Shown: positions 20,742 through 29,853, numbered from the stretch's first letter. The stretch is 32,491 nucleotides of DNA from an uncultured Bacteroides sp. (GCA_947574505.1 CANPJW010000033.1:1-32491); one strand, 5' to 3'. The notes: generated from the letters alone by a model not told the origin. A program made the numbers and translations.

Positions 20742-21176
20742 ATGTTACAACCGAAAAAGACAAAATTCAGAAGACAGCAGAAGGGCAGTCAGAAAGGAAA
20801 TGCTCAAAGAGGAAACCAATTGGCTTTCGGCTCATTTGGTATTAAATCTTTGGAGACTAAATGGATTACAGGTAGACAAATTGAAGCTGCACGTATTGCG
20901 GTAACAAGATATATGCAACGTCAAGGACAGATTTGGATCCGTATTTTCCCGGACAAACCTATTACTCGCAAGCCTGCTGATGTGCGTATGGGTAAAGGTA
21001 AAGGTGCTCCTGAAGGTTTCGTTGCTCCGGTTACTCCGGGTCGTATTATCATCGAGGCAGAAGGTGTTCCTTATGAAGTAGCTAAAGAAGCTTTGCGTCT
21101 TGCAGCACAGAAGCTTCCTGTTACTACTAAGTTTATAGTTAGACGTGATTACGATGCTCAAAATCAAAATGCTTAA
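20742..21176 (+). CDS. rplP: 50S ribosomal protein L16 (uL16)
   Basis: L16 organises the A-site tRNA region of the 50S subunit. It has 144 residues with the canonical [11 protein letters not shown] start, the [21 protein letters not shown] loop near tRNA, and the ending [12 protein letters not shown]. It is followed by rpmC after six bases. Confidence 0.98.
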
Positions 21177-21182
21177 TTTATT

Positions 21183-21377
21183 ATGAAGATTGCAGAAATT
21201 AGAGAAATAGCTACCAATGAATTGGCAGAAAGAATTGAAGCTGAAGTAGCCAATTACAATCAGATGGTTTTAAATCATTCTATCTCTCCGCTGGATAATC
21301 CTGCACAGATTAAAAAGTTACGCAGAACGATTGCGCGTATGAAGGCAGAATTGCATCAGAGAGAACTTAACAAATAA
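21183..21377 (+). CDS. rpmC: 50S ribosomal protein L29 (uL29)
   Basis: L29 is a small two-helix protein near the tunnel exit beside L23. Its 64 residues show the family pattern of a first acidic helix, then [12 protein letters not shown] in the second helix. It lies between rplP and rpsQ as in most bacteria. Confidence 0.96.
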   Translation: MKIAEIREIATNELAERIEAEVANYNQMVLNHSISPLDNPAQIKKLRRTIARMKAELHQRELNK

Positions 21378-21388
21378 TAATGGTCCTC

Positions 21389-21646
21389 ATGGAAGCTAGA
21401 AATTTAAGAAAAGAAAGAACAGGTGTTGTAGTAAGCAATAAGATGGATAAGACCATTACTGTTGCTGCTAAGTTTAAAGAAAAACACCCTATTTATGGTA
21501 AGTTCGTTTCTAAAACGAAAAAATACCATGCTCATGATGAAAAGAATGAATGTAATGTAGGTGATACAGTACACATCATGGAAACTCGTCCTTTGAGCAA
21601 AACTAAGAGATGGAGATTGGTTGAAATAATTGAAAGAGCTAAGTAA
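21389..21646 (+). CDS. rpsQ: 30S ribosomal protein S17 (uS17)
   Basis: S17 is a primary rRNA-binding protein of the 30S body. With the ATG at 21389 it is 85 residues and begins [12 protein letters not shown], matching the family start. An in-frame ATG at 21380 would add MVL. The upstream ATG sits in a more A-rich context just two bases after rpmC, so the choice is uncertain by three codons. The conserved DKTITV and [10 protein letters not shown] segments are clear. Confidence 0.93.
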   Translation: MEARNLRKERTGVVVSNKMDKTITVAAKFKEKHPIYGKFVSKTKKYHAHDEKNECNVGDTVHIMETRPLSKTKRWRLVEIIERAK

Positions 21647-21648
21647 TT

Positions 21649-22014
21649 ATGATACAAGTAGAATCCAGACTTACAGTGTGTGACAACAGTGGCGCTAAAG
21701 AAGCTCTTTGTATCCGCGTATTAGGCGGTACGAAGAGACGTTACGCTTCTGTAGGGGATGTCATTGTAGTTTCTATCAAGAGTGTAATCCCCTCTAGTGA
21801 TGTTAAAAAAGGTGCAGTATCAAAGGCTTTAATTGTACGTACTAAGAAAGAAATCCGTCGTGCTGATGGTTCTTATATTCGTTTTGATGATAATGCTTGC
21901 GTATTGTTGAATAATGCAGGTGAAATTAGAGGAAGTCGTATTTTTGGCCCTGTTGCAAGAGAGTTGCGTGCTGCAAACATGAAAGTGGTATCACTTGCAC
22001 CTGAAGTACTTTAA
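21649..22014 (+). CDS. rplN: 50S ribosomal protein L14 (uL14)
   Basis: L14 lies at the subunit interface with L19 and binds RsfS. The 121 residues are the usual size, with the [16 protein letters not shown] start and the ending REL-type helix plus VSLAPEVL. It opens the spc-type gene series two bases after rpsQ, so no operon break exists here. Confidence 0.98.
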   Translation: MIQVESRLTVCDNSGAKEALCIRVLGGTKRRYASVGDVIVVSIKSVIPSSDVKKGAVSKALIVRTKKEIRRADGSYIRFDDNACVLLNNAGEIRGSRIFGPVARELRAANMKVVSLAPEVL

Positions 22015-22034
22015 TTTTGTAAAAGATTTAAGTA

Positions 22035-22358
22035 ATGAGTAAATTACATATAAAAAAAGGCGATACAGTTTACGTAAACTCTGGTGAAGATAAAGGTAAA
22101 ACTGGCCGTGTGCTGAAAGTTCTTGTTAAAGAAGGACGTGCACTTGTAGAAGGTATCAATATGGTATCGAAAAGTACCAAACCTAATGCAAAGAACCCTC
22201 AGGGTGGTATCGTAAAGCAGGAAGCTGCTATACATATCTCAAACTTGAATTTGGTTGATCCTAAAACAGGCAAGCCAACACGTGTGGGAAGAAGAGAAAG
22301 TTCTGATGGTAGAACATTTGTTCGTTATGCTAAAAAATCAGGAGAGGAGATTAAATAA
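22035..22358 (+). CDS. rplX: 50S ribosomal protein L24 (uL24)
   Basis: L24 is an assembly initiator near the tunnel exit. It has 107 residues with a KOW motif at the N-terminus ([19 protein letters not shown]) and the family segment [17 protein letters not shown]. Its stop overlaps the rplE start by one base (TAATG), suggesting coupled translation. Confidence 0.97.
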
Positions 22359-22915
22359 TGAGTAATACTGCTAGCCTTAAGAAAGAATATGCAGAGCGCA
22401 TTGCGCCTGCATTGAAGAATCAGTTCCAATATTCTTCAACAATGCAGATCCCCGTACTTAAGAAGATTGTTATCAATCAAGGATTGGGTATGGCTGTTGC
22501 TGATAAGAAGATTATTGAAGTTGCTATTAATGAGTTAACAGCAATTACTGGTCAGAAAGCTGTTGCAACAGTTTCACGTAAAGATATCGCTAACTTTAAG
22601 TTACGTAAGAAAATGCCGATTGGCGTAATGGTGACTTTGCGTCGTGAAAGAATGTATGAGTTCCTTGAAAAACTTGTTCGTGTTGCTTTGCCACGTATTC
22701 GTGACTTCAAAGGTATCGAAAGCAAGTTCGATGGAAGAGGTAATTATACATTGGGTATTCAGGAACAAATCATTTTCCCTGAAATAAATATCGATAGTAT
22801 TACTAAAATTCTCGGAATGAATATTACCTTTGTAACTTCTGCTCCGACAGATGAAGAAGGTTATGCTTTGTTGAAGGAATTTGGTTTACCGTTTAAAAAC
22901 TCAAAAAAAGATTAA
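22358..22915 (+). CDS. rplE: 50S ribosomal protein L5 (uL5)
   Basis: L5 binds 5S rRNA and forms bridge B1b. The 185 residues include the start with [24 protein letters not shown] and [13 protein letters not shown] plus the ending typical of the family. It overlaps rplX. In E. coli S8 represses at this start; I see no convincing S8-type RNA site here. Confidence 0.98.
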   Translation: MSNTASLKKEYAERIAPALKNQFQYSSTMQIPVLKKIVINQGLGMAVADKKIIEVAINELTAITGQKAVATVSRKDIANFKLRKKMPIGVMVTLRRERMYEFLEKLVRVALPRIRDFKGIESKFDGRGNYTLGIQEQIIFPEINIDSITKILGMNITFVTSAPTDEEGYALLKEFGLPFKNSKKD

Positions 22916-22921
22916 TATATT

Positions 22922-23221
22922 ATGGCAAAAGAATCAATGAAGGCTCGTGAAGTAAAAAGAGCCAAACTTGTAGCCAAATATGCTGAAAAACGTGCTGCGT
23001 TGAAAAAGATTGTCAACTCAGGTGATCCTGCTGAAGCTTTTGAAGCTGCTCAGAAATTACAGGCTATTCCTAAGAATGCTAATCCTATTCGTTTGCACAA
23101 CCGTTGTAAATTGACCGGTCGTCCTAAAGGCTATATTCGTCAGTTCGGAATTTCAAGAATTCAGTTCCGCGAAATGGCTTCTAATGGTTTGATTCCGGGC
23201 GTAAAGAAAGCAAGCTGGTAA
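22922..23221 (+). CDS. rpsN: 30S ribosomal protein S14, zinc-free form (uS14)
   Basis: S14 is a head protein near the A site. The 99-residue length and the presence of a single cysteine (NRCKLTGR) place it in the long form without the CxxC zinc ribbon. The ending [18 protein letters not shown] is conserved. It is followed by a 57-nt spacer with a small TCAGG/CCTGA hairpin. Confidence 0.97.
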
Positions 23222-23243
23222 TTCTTTTTATTTTTAAATATTG

Positions 23244-23258
23244 TCAGGGTAGTCCTGA
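23244..23258 (+). other. Small hairpin between rpsN and rpsH
   Basis: TCAGG (23244-23248) and CCTGA (23254-23258) form a five-base-pair stem around GTAGT in an otherwise very AT-rich 57-nt spacer. The spacer is long for this part of the cluster. Function is unknown, and it is too weak for termination. Confidence 0.35.
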
Positions 23259-23278
23259 TTAATTTAATTTATTATTAT

Positions 23279-23674
23279 ATGACAGATCCAATCGCAGATT
23301 ATCTCACCAGATTGAGAAATGCAATTAGTGCAAAGCACAGAGTAGTAGAAGTGCCTGCCTCAAATTTGAAAAAGGAAATCACTAAGATCCTTTTCGACAA
23401 AGGCTACATTCTGAACTACAAGTTTGTAGAAGATGGTCCTCAAGGAACTATCAAAGTGGCTTTGAAGTACGACTCAGTAAACAAAGTAAATGCTATTAAG
23501 AAGCTTATTAGAGTTTCTACTCCGGGTTTACGTAAGTATACGGGTTACAAAGACATGCCGAGAGTTATTAATGGTTTAGGTATTGCTATAATATCTACTT
23601 CCAAAGGTGTAATGACTAACAAAGAAGCTGCTGAACTGAAAATCGGTGGTGAAGTTCTTTGTTACGTATATTAA
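23279..23674 (+). CDS. rpsH: 30S ribosomal protein S8 (uS8)
   Basis: S8 binds the central domain of 16S rRNA. The 131-residue protein has the family start MTDPIADYLTRLRNA and the C-terminal STSKGVMTNKEAAELKIGGEVLCYVY. The start is the ATG after the TTATTATT leader, with no Shine-Dalgarno. It precedes rplF by 14 bases. Confidence 0.98.
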   Translation: MTDPIADYLTRLRNAISAKHRVVEVPASNLKKEITKILFDKGYILNYKFVEDGPQGTIKVALKYDSVNKVNAIKKLIRVSTPGLRKYTGYKDMPRVINGLGIAIISTSKGVMTNKEAAELKIGGEVLCYVY

Positions 23675-23675
23675 T

Positions 23676-23681
23676 AGGAGG
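23676..23681 (+). promoter_or_regulatory. Strong Shine-Dalgarno site of rplF
   Basis: AGGAGG lies seven bases before the rplF ATG at 23689, a perfect match and optimal spacing. It begins right after the rpsH stop codon. Confidence 0.85.
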
Positions 23682-23688
23682 ATAAGCA

Positions 23689-24258
23689 ATGTCAAGAATA
23701 GGAAAATTACCCATTAGTATTCCCACTGGAGTAACAGTTACTCTGAAGGATAATGTAGTTACTGTAAAAGGTCCTAAAGGCGAACTTAGCCAATTTGTTG
23801 ATCCTTCTATCAATGTTGCAATTGAAGATGGACATGTGATGTTGACAGAAAACGAAAACGCGATGTTGGATAACGTAAAACAAAGACATGCTTTTCATGG
23901 CTTGTATCGTTCTTTGGTTAACAACATGGTTATTGGTGTTTCTGAAGGTTATAAGAAAGAACTGGAACTTGTCGGTGTAGGTTACCGTGCTTCAAACAAT
24001 GGTAATATTATTGATTTCGCTTTGGGTTATACTCATAATATCTTTATGCAGTTACCTCCTGAAATCAAGGTAGAAACTAAGTCAGAAAGAAATAAGAACC
24101 CTCTTATTATATTGGAATCTTGTGACAAACAACTGCTGGGTCAGGTTTGTTCAAAAATACGTTCTTTCCGTAAGCCGGAACCTTATAAAGGTAAAGGTAT
24201 TAAGTTTGTTGGCGAAGAAATTCGTAGAAAGTCTGGTAAGTCAGCCGGTGCTAAATAA
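23689..24258 (+). CDS. rplF: 50S ribosomal protein L6 (uL6)
   Basis: L6 lies near the factor-binding site and sarcin-ricin loop. Its 189 residues form two related alpha/beta domains, starting MSRIGKLPISIPTGV and ending near KGKGIKFVGEEIRRKSGKSAG. The start is set by AGGAGG seven bases upstream. Confidence 0.98.
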   Translation: MSRIGKLPISIPTGVTVTLKDNVVTVKGPKGELSQFVDPSINVAIEDGHVMLTENENAMLDNVKQRHAFHGLYRSLVNNMVIGVSEGYKKELELVGVGYRASNNGNIIDFALGYTHNIFMQLPPEIKVETKSERNKNPLIILESCDKQLLGQVCSKIRSFRKPEPYKGKGIKFVGEEIRRKSGKSAGAK

Positions 24259-24279
24259 TTTACATAAAATTGTATTATC

Positions 24280-24621
24280 ATGACAACAAAATTAGAAAGA
24301 CGAATCAAGATCAAATATAGAGTACGCAATAAGATTTCAGGTACTACTGAACGTCCGCGTATGAGTGTGTTTAGAAGTAACAAGCAGATTTACGTTCAAG
24401 TTATCGATGACTTGTCTGGTAGAACTTTGGCTGCAGCTTCATCTTTGGGAATGGAAGCTATGCCTAAGAAAGAACAGGCTGCTAAAGTTGGTGAACTGAT
24501 TGCCAAGAAGGCTCAGGAAGCTGGTATTACGACTGTCGTATTCGACCGTAATGGTTACTTGTATCATGGGAGAATAAAAGAAGTAGCTGACGCTGCTCGT
24601 AACGGTGGACTTAAATTTTAA
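24280..24621 (+). CDS. rplR: 50S ribosomal protein L18 (uL18)
   Basis: L18 binds 5S rRNA with L5. It has 113 residues, with the conserved [21 protein letters not shown] and [20 protein letters not shown] ending. It lies 21 bases after rplF and six before rpsE. Confidence 0.97.
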   Translation: MTTKLERRIKIKYRVRNKISGTTERPRMSVFRSNKQIYVQVIDDLSGRTLAAASSLGMEAMPKKEQAAKVGELIAKKAQEAGITTVVFDRNGYLYHGRIKEVADAARNGGLKF

Positions 24622-24627
24622 TCAATT

Positions 24628-25143
24628 ATGGCAGTTAATAATAGAGTTAAGATAACTAACGATATAGAGTTAAAAGACAGATTGGTTGCTATCAACCGTG
24701 TTACAAAGGTAACAAAGGGTGGTAGAACATTCAGCTTCTCTGCAATTGTCGTTGTTGGAAACGAAGACGGTATTATTGGTTGGGGCCTTGGTAAAGCAGG
24801 TGAAGTAACAGCTGCTATTGCTAAAGGTGTTGAAGCAGCTAAAAAGAACTTGACTCGTGTTCCTGTATTGAAAGGTACAGTTCCTCATGAACAGTCGGCT
24901 AAATTTGGTGGTGCTGAAGTATTCATCAAGCCGGCTTCTACCGGTACTGGTGTGGTAGCAGGTGGTGCGATGCGTGCTGTTTTGGAAAGTGTGGGTGTTA
25001 CAGACGTTTTGGCTAAGTCAAAAGGTTCTTCTAATCCGCACAACTTGGTAAAAGCTACTATTTTAGCTTTGGGCGAGATGAGAGATGCCCGTATGGTTGC
25101 TCAGAACAGAGGCGTAAGTATGGAAAAAGTATTTAGAGGATAA
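24628..25143 (+). CDS. rpsE: 30S ribosomal protein S5 (uS5)
   Basis: S5 takes part in mRNA entry and fidelity. The 171 residues show the double-strand RNA-binding-like N-terminal domain ([21 protein letters not shown]) and the C-terminal [19 protein letters not shown] segment. It is followed by AAGGAGG and rpmD, whose start is 10 bases past the stop. Confidence 0.98.
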   Translation: MAVNNRVKITNDIELKDRLVAINRVTKVTKGGRTFSFSAIVVVGNEDGIIGWGLGKAGEVTAAIAKGVEAAKKNLTRVPVLKGTVPHEQSAKFGGAEVFIKPASTGTGVVAGGAMRAVLESVGVTDVLAKSKGSSNPHNLVKATILALGEMRDARMVAQNRGVSMEKVFRG

Positions 25144-25148
25144 GGAGG
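25142..25148 (+). promoter_or_regulatory. Strong Shine-Dalgarno site of rpmD
   Basis: AAGGAGG overlaps the end of the rpsE stop codon and lies four bases before the rpmD ATG at 25153. It gives the fourth perfect match in the window. Confidence 0.85.
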
Positions 25149-25152
25149 AATT

Positions 25153-25329
25153 ATGTCAACTATTAAGATTAAACAAGTAAAAAGTAGAATTGGTGCTCCT
25201 GCTGATCAAAAGAGAGTACTCGATGCGCTGGGACTTCGCAAGATGAATCGTGTGGTTGAGCACGAAGCAACTCCTTCTATTCTGGGAATGGTTGAAAAGG
25301 TAAAACACCTGGTTGCCATCGTTAAGTAA
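25153..25329 (+). CDS. rpmD: 50S ribosomal protein L30 (uL30)
   Basis: A 58-residue ribosomal protein that I translated directly. It begins MSTIKIKQVKSRIGAP and contains LRKMNRVVEHEATPSILGMV, the L30 signature region, and ends VKHLVAIVK. L30 sits on the 50S surface near 5S rRNA. The gene lies between rpsE and rplO, the conserved place, and has a strong Shine-Dalgarno. Confidence 0.96.
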   Translation: MSTIKIKQVKSRIGAPADQKRVLDALGLRKMNRVVEHEATPSILGMVEKVKHLVAIVK

Positions 25330-25359
25330 TTCATTGTTAATAAAAAAACTAATTACGAT

Positions 25360-25806
25360 ATGAATTTAAGTAATTTAAAACCTGCAGAAGGATCTACAAA
25401 GACTAGAAAAAGAATTGGCCGTGGCCCGGGATCTGGTTTGGGTGGTACTTCTACAAGAGGTCATAAAGGTGCTAAATCAAGATCAGGTTATTCAAAGAAG
25501 ATTGGTTTTGAAGGTGGACAGATGCCTCTTCAACGTCGTGTTCCGAAGTTTGGTTTTAAGAATATTAACCGTGTAGAATATAAAGCTATTAACCTTGAAA
25601 CTATTCAGAAATTGGCTGAAGCTAAGAATCTGACTAAGGTAGGTATGAATGACTTTATTGAAGCTGGTTTCATTTCTTCTAATCAATTGGTAAAAGTACT
25701 AGGTAACGGTAGTTTGACTACTAAGCTTGATGTGGAAGCTAATGCTTTTTCAAAGAGTGCGGTAGCTGCAATCGAAGCTGTTGGTGGTAATGCAGTAAAA
25801 CTCTGA
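25360..25806 (+). CDS. rplO: 50S ribosomal protein L15 (uL15)
   Basis: L15 is a late-assembly protein inside the 50S subunit. It has 148 residues with the Gly-rich basic N-terminal extension GRGPGSGLGGTSTRGHKGAK and the globular C-terminal domain. The start is the ATG after an AT-rich leader. It ends four bases before secY. Confidence 0.98.
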   Translation: MNLSNLKPAEGSTKTRKRIGRGPGSGLGGTSTRGHKGAKSRSGYSKKIGFEGGQMPLQRRVPKFGFKNINRVEYKAINLETIQKLAEAKNLTKVGMNDFIEAGFISSNQLVKVLGNGSLTTKLDVEANAFSKSAVAAIEAVGGNAVKL

Positions 25807-25810
25807 TTCA

Positions 25811-27157
25811 ATGAGAAAATCTATTGAAACATTAAAGAATATATGGAAAATTGAGGATCTGAGACAAAGGATCCTCATTACTATATTATTTGTTGCAATT
25901 TACAGGTTTGGTTCTTACGTGGTTCTGCCAGGTATTAACCCTGCTATGTTAACTCAGTTGCATAAACAAACGAGTGAAGGTTTGTTAGCCTTGTTAAACA
26001 TGTTCTCTGGAGGAGCGTTTTCCAATGCATCTATTTTTGCATTGGGAATCATGCCATATATCTCGGCATCAATTGTAATTCAGCTTTTGGCGATTGCTGT
26101 TCCCTACTTTCAGAAAATCCAGCGTGAAGGTGAAAGTGGTAGAAGAAAAATCAATCAGTATACTCGTATATTGACAATTGCAATTTTGGTTTTCCAAGCT
26201 CCCTCATACTTGCTTAACCTTAAGATGCAAGCCGGACCATCACTTAATGCTTCATTAGATTGGACATTCTTTATAATTACTTCTACCATCATTTTGGCAG
26301 CTGGAAGTATGTTTATTCTGTGGCTTGGAGAAAGAATAACAGATAAGGGGATAGGTAATGGTATATCATTCATCATTTTGATTGGTATTATTGCCCGTCT
26401 GCCACAATCTTTATTCCAAGAGTTTGTTTCTCGTCTGGCTTCTCCGGGTGCAGGTGGTATCATCATGTTTTTGTTGGAAATAGTATTTTTGTTGTTCGTT
26501 ATTGCAGCAGCAATTTTGCTGGTTCAAGGCGTCCGCAAAGTTCCCGTACAGTATGCGAAACGTATTGTAGGAAACAAACAATATGGTGGTGCAAGACAAT
26601 ATATTCCTTTAAAGGTGAATGCTGCGAATGTAATGCCTATCATCTTTGCCCAGGCAATCATGTTTATCCCTATTACATTGGTAGGTTTCTCAAATGCTGC
26701 AACAGCAAGTGGTATTGTACGTGCATTTGTAGATCATACTAGCTTCTGGTATAATTTTGTTTTTGCAATATTGATTATTGTGTTTACATACTTCTATACT
26801 GCAATAACAATTAATCCTAACCAGATGGCAGAAGATATGAAGAGAAATAATGGTTTTATTCCGGGAATAAAACCAGGTAAGAATACAGCTGAGTATATAG
26901 ATGCGATCATGTCTCGTATTACTCTGCCGGGTTCTATATTCTTGGCTCTTGTAGCCATCATGCCTGCATTTGCCGGTATTTTTGGAGTAAAAGCTGAGTT
27001 CGCCCAGTTCTTCGGTGGTACATCCTTATTGATTCTTGTAGGTGTTGTATTGGATACACTCCAACAGGTAGAAAGTCATTTGCTGATGCGCCATTACGAC
27101 GGATTGTTAAATTCCGGAAGAATCAAGGGGCGTGCTGGTAATGTTGCTGCATATTAA
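25811..27157 (+). CDS. secY: Preprotein translocase subunit SecY
   Basis: SecY is the inner-membrane protein-conducting channel. The 448-residue protein has the expected series of about ten hydrophobic helices. Conserved parts include the N-terminal RFGSYVVLPGI segment, GIMPYISASIVIQLL, the cytosolic loop QREGESGRRKINQYTR, the GIGNGIS segment and the later ADDM-type region (NQMAEDMKRNNGFIPGIKPG). It starts four bases after rplO. Partner SecE is encoded at 1359-1553. Confidence 0.98.
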   Translation: MRKSIETLKNIWKIEDLRQRILITILFVAIYRFGSYVVLPGINPAMLTQLHKQTSEGLLALLNMFSGGAFSNASIFALGIMPYISASIVIQLLAIAVPYFQKIQREGESGRRKINQYTRILTIAILVFQAPSYLLNLKMQAGPSLNASLDWTFFIITSTIILAAGSMFILWLGERITDKGIGNGISFIILIGIIARLPQSLFQEFVSRLASPGAGGIIMFLLEIVFLLFVIAAAILLVQGVRKVPVQYAKRIVGNKQYGGARQYIPLKVNAANVMPIIFAQAIMFIPITLVGFSNAATASGIVRAFVDHTSFWYNFVFAILIIVFTYFYTAITINPNQMAEDMKRNNGFIPGIKPGKNTAEYIDAIMSRITLPGSIFLALVAIMPAFAGIFGVKAEFAQFFGGTSLLILVGVVLDTLQQVESHLLMRHYDGLLNSGRIKGRAGNVAAY

Positions 27158-27167
27158 TTAGTCTGAG

Positions 27168-27965
27168 ATGATATTTCTTAAGACAGATGATGAGATAGAG
27201 CTGCTTCGTCAGAGTAACCTACTTGTAGGTAGGACTCTGGCTGAAGTTGCTAAATTGATAAAACCCGGTGTGACAACTAAGGAACTTGACAAGGTGGCTG
27301 AAGAGTTTATTAGAGATAATGGAGCTGTTCCTACTTTTAAAGGTTTTCCCAATCAGTATGGTGATCCGTTTCCCAGTACCTTGTGTACTTCGGTAAATGA
27401 TCAGGTTGTACACGGTATTCCCAATGATATCCCTTTGAAAGAAGGTGATATTGTTTCTGTTGATTGTGGTACTTATATGAATGGGTTTTGTGGGGATTCA
27501 GCTTATACCTTCTGTGTAGGAGAAGTTGATCCTGAGGTCTTGAAACTTTTGAAGACAACAAAAGAAGCTTTATATTTAGGTATAGAGAATGCCATTCATG
27601 GAAAGCGTTTGGGTGATATAGGTTTTGCTGTCCAGCAACATTGCGAGGCTAATTCCTATGGTGTGGTAAGAGAATTCGTAGGTCATGGTATTGGAAAAGA
27701 TATGCATGAAGATCCGCAGGTACCCAATTATGGAAAAAGAGGATACGGCACTCAGTTGAAAAAGGGTATGTGCATTGCCATCGAACCGATGATAACATTG
27801 GGTTCCCGCCAGATAGTAATGGAAAGAGATGGATGGACAGTGCGTACACGCGATAGGAAATGTGCCGCTCACTTTGAGCATACAGTTGCAATAGGAGTTG
27901 GGAAGGCAGATATTTTGTCCTCATTTGAATATGTCGAACAAGTATTAGGAGATAAAGCAATTTAA
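27168..27965 (+). CDS. map: Methionine aminopeptidase, type I
   Basis: Removes the initiator Met from nascent proteins. The length is 265 residues. Metal ligands are visible at D99, D110, H173, E206 and E237, with the substrate-binding H82 in VHGIP. There is no N-terminal zinc-finger extension. It lies between secY and infA without adk, which many Bacillota have here. Ten bases separate it from secY. Confidence 0.97.
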   Translation: MIFLKTDDEIELLRQSNLLVGRTLAEVAKLIKPGVTTKELDKVAEEFIRDNGAVPTFKGFPNQYGDPFPSTLCTSVNDQVVHGIPNDIPLKEGDIVSVDCGTYMNGFCGDSAYTFCVGEVDPEVLKLLKTTKEALYLGIENAIHGKRLGDIGFAVQQHCEANSYGVVREFVGHGIGKDMHEDPQVPNYGKRGYGTQLKKGMCIAIEPMITLGSRQIVMERDGWTVRTRDRKCAAHFEHTVAIGVGKADILSSFEYVEQVLGDKAI

Positions 27966-27966
27966 T

Positions 27967-28185
27967 ATGGCAAAGCAATCCGCAATAGAACAAGATGGAG
28001 TTATAGTTGAAGCATTGTCTAATGCAATGTTTCGTGTTGAGCTAGAAAACGGGCATGAGATTACTGCTCATATCTCTGGCAAGATGAGAATGCATTACAT
28101 TAAAATATTACCCGGGGATAAGGTCAGAGTAGAGATGTCTCCTTATGACTTATCTAAAGGAAGAATCGTTTTTAGATATAAATAA
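27967..28185 (+). CDS. infA: Translation initiation factor IF-1
   Basis: IF-1 occupies the A site during initiation. The 72 residues match the bacterial length exactly, with an OB fold and the motifs [20 protein letters not shown] and [12 protein letters not shown], ending GRIVFRYK. The ATG lies one base after the map stop codon, so translation is probably coupled to map. Confidence 0.98.
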   Translation: MAKQSAIEQDGVIVEALSNAMFRVELENGHEITAHISGKMRMHYIKILPGDKVRVEMSPYDLSKGRIVFRYK

Positions 28186-28199
28186 AAAAGAAATAAGAT

Positions 28200-28316
28200 A
28201 TGAAAGTAAGAGCATCATTAAAGAAACGTACGCCGGAATGCAAAATCGTTAGACGAAATGGCCGTTTGTATGTTATTAACAAGAAAAATCCTAAGTATAA
28301 ACAACGTCAAGGATAA
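28200..28316 (+). CDS. rpmJ: 50S ribosomal protein L36, zinc-free form (bL36)
   Basis: A 38-residue protein that I translated directly: start [19 protein letters not shown], end KYKQRQG. The family normally has three Cys and one His holding zinc; only one Cys is present and the histidine is absent, which marks the zinc-independent form. It lies between infA and rpsM, its conserved place. It helps to organise 23S rRNA near the L7/L12 stalk base. Confidence 0.95.
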   Translation: MKVRASLKKRTPECKIVRRNGRLYVINKKNPKYKQRQG

Positions 28317-28349
28317 TTTGTTATTTTTGCAAAAAAAATAATTTAGTAT

Positions 28350-28730
28350 ATGGCTATAAGAATAGTTGGTGTAGATTTGCCTCAGAACAAGAGAGGTGAA
28401 ATTGCGTTGACCTATGTATATGGAATAGGTCGCAGTAGTTCAGCAAAAATTTTAGATAAAGCTGGTGTGGACAAGGATCTGAAGGTTAAAGACTGGACAG
28501 ATGATCAAGCTGCTAAGATTCGTGAGATTATCGGTGCAGAGTATAAAGTAGAAGGTGACCTTCGTTCCGAAATCCAATTGAACATTAAGCGATTAATGGA
28601 TATTGGTTGCTATCGTGGTGTACGTCACCGTATTGGTCTGCCGGTTCGTGGCCAGAGCACTAAGAACAACGCTCGTACACGTAAGGGAAGAAAGAAAACA
28701 GTTGCAAATAAGAAAAAAGCTACTAAATAA
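28350..28730 (+). CDS. rpsM: 30S ribosomal protein S13 (uS13)
   Basis: S13 forms intersubunit bridges in the head and contacts P-site tRNA. It has 126 residues with [24 protein letters not shown] at the start, [17 protein letters not shown] and the tRNA-facing [11 protein letters not shown] tail, extended by a Lys-rich end. It opens the alpha gene series. Confidence 0.98.
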
Positions 28731-28741
28731 TAATTGTTGAT

Positions 28742-29131
28742 ATGGCAAAAAAAACAGTCGCAGCTAAGAAGAGAAATGTGAAGGTTGACGCTAATGGACA
28801 GTTGCATGTTCATTCTTCATTCAACAACATCATTGTATCTCTGGCAAATAGTGAAGGTCAGATTATCTCATGGTCTTCTGCAGGTAAGATGGGATTTAGA
28901 GGTTCTAAGAAGAACACTCCTTATGCAGCACAGATGGCTGCACAAGATTGCGCTAAGGTAGCGTTTGATCTTGGCCTGAGAAAGGTGAAAGCTTATGTAA
29001 AGGGTCCTGGAAACGGACGTGAGTCTGCTATCAGAACTGTTCACGGAGCTGGTATCGAGGTTACTGAAATTATTGATGTAACTCCGCTTCCGCACAACGG
29101 TTGTCGTCCTCCGAAAAGAAGAAGAGTTTAA
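28742..29131 (+). CDS. rpsK: 30S ribosomal protein S11 (uS11)
   Basis: S11 lines the mRNA exit at the platform. The 129 residues include [15 protein letters not shown], the [17 protein letters not shown] region and the conserved ending [19 protein letters not shown] 116-nt spacer follows, the longest in the S10-spc-alpha gene series. Confidence 0.98.
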   Translation: MAKKTVAAKKRNVKVDANGQLHVHSSFNNIIVSLANSEGQIISWSSAGKMGFRGSKKNTPYAAQMAAQDCAKVAFDLGLRKVKAYVKGPGNGRESAIRTVHGAGIEVTEIIDVTPLPHNGCRPPKRRRV

Positions 29132-29153
29132 TAGATAACCTATTTTTATATGT

Positions 29154-29229
29154 AACTTGATTTTGTTAATAATGGATTGCACTTCCTTTCTGTAATCGCG
29201 GCTGCAACAAATTAAGTTCATTAGTAACA
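29154..29229 (+). promoter_or_regulatory. Candidate S4 leader RNA before rpsD
   Basis: Pairings visible by eye are as follows. A: AACTTGATT (29154-29162) with AATTAAGTT (29210-29218), nine pairs with one G-U. B: TGTTA (29164-29168) with TAACA (29225-29229). C: GATTGCA (29175-29181) with TGTAATC (29191-29197). TTGCA (29177-29181) can instead pair with TGCAA (29203-29207). A and B interleave, giving a possible pseudoknot next to the rpsD start. S4 is a known autoregulator that uses a pseudoknot in E. coli, and I recall S4 leaders being reported in Bacteroidia. AT-rich sequence makes chance pairing possible. Confidence 0.6.
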
Positions 29230-29247
29230 ATTAAATTAGAAAAAGAA

Positions 29248-29853
29248 ATGGCTAGATATACTGGACCAAAATCAAGAATTGCCCGTAAATTCGGTGAAGG
29301 AATCTTTGGAGCAGATAAAGTTTTATCTAAGAAGAATTATCCTCCCGGACAACATGGTAACAACAGAAGAAGAAAGACTTCTGAGTATGGTGTCATGTTG
29401 GCAGAAAAACAAAAAGCTAAATATACTTACGGTGTATTGGAAAAACAATTCCGTAACCTGTTTGAAAAGGCTGCAAGTGCTAACGGTATTACCGGTGAAA
29501 TCTTGTTGCAGAGTTTAGAGGCTCGTCTTGACAACGTGGTGTTCCGTTTGGGTATTGCTCCGACTCGTGCTGCTGCCCGTCAGTTAGTAAGTCACAAGCA
29601 CATTACAGTAGATGGAAAGGTAGTTAATATTCCTTCATTCTCTGTAAAACCCGGTCAGATTGTGGGTGTACGCGAAAGATCTAAATCTTTGGAAGTGATT
29701 GCTAATTCACTTGCAGGATTCAATCACAGCAAATATCCTTGGTTGGAGTGGGATGAAAGTTCTAAGGTAGGTAAGTTGTTGCATATACCTGAAAGAGCAG
29801 ACATTCCTGAAAACATTAAAGAACACTTGATCGTTGAATTGTACTCTAAATAA
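29248..29853 (+). CDS. rpsD: 30S ribosomal protein S4, zinc-free form (uS4)
   Basis: S4 nucleates 30S body assembly and lines the mRNA entry. The 201-residue protein begins [20 protein letters not shown] and contains no cysteines in its N-terminal domain, so it is the zinc-independent form. The S4 RNA-binding domain is seen at [20 protein letters not shown] onward. It lies after the structured 116-nt spacer and 11 bases before rpoA. Confidence 0.98.
   Translation: MARYTGPKSRIARKFGEGIFGADKVLSKKNYPPGQHGNNRRRKTSEYGVMLAEKQKAKYTYGVLEKQFRNLFEKAASANGITGEILLQSLEARLDNVVFRLGIAPTRAAARQLVSHKHITVDGKVVNIPSFSVKPGQIVGVRERSKSLEVIANSLAGFNHSKYPWLEWDESSKVGKLLHIPERADIPENIKEHLIVELYSK

Noticed and set aside
28322..28329. 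TATTTTTG box before rpsM as an internal promoter of the alpha genes
   Set aside because: It matches TAnnTTTG, but no TTG lies 19-20 bases upstream and the spacer is only 33 nt; an AT-rich chance match is more likely.
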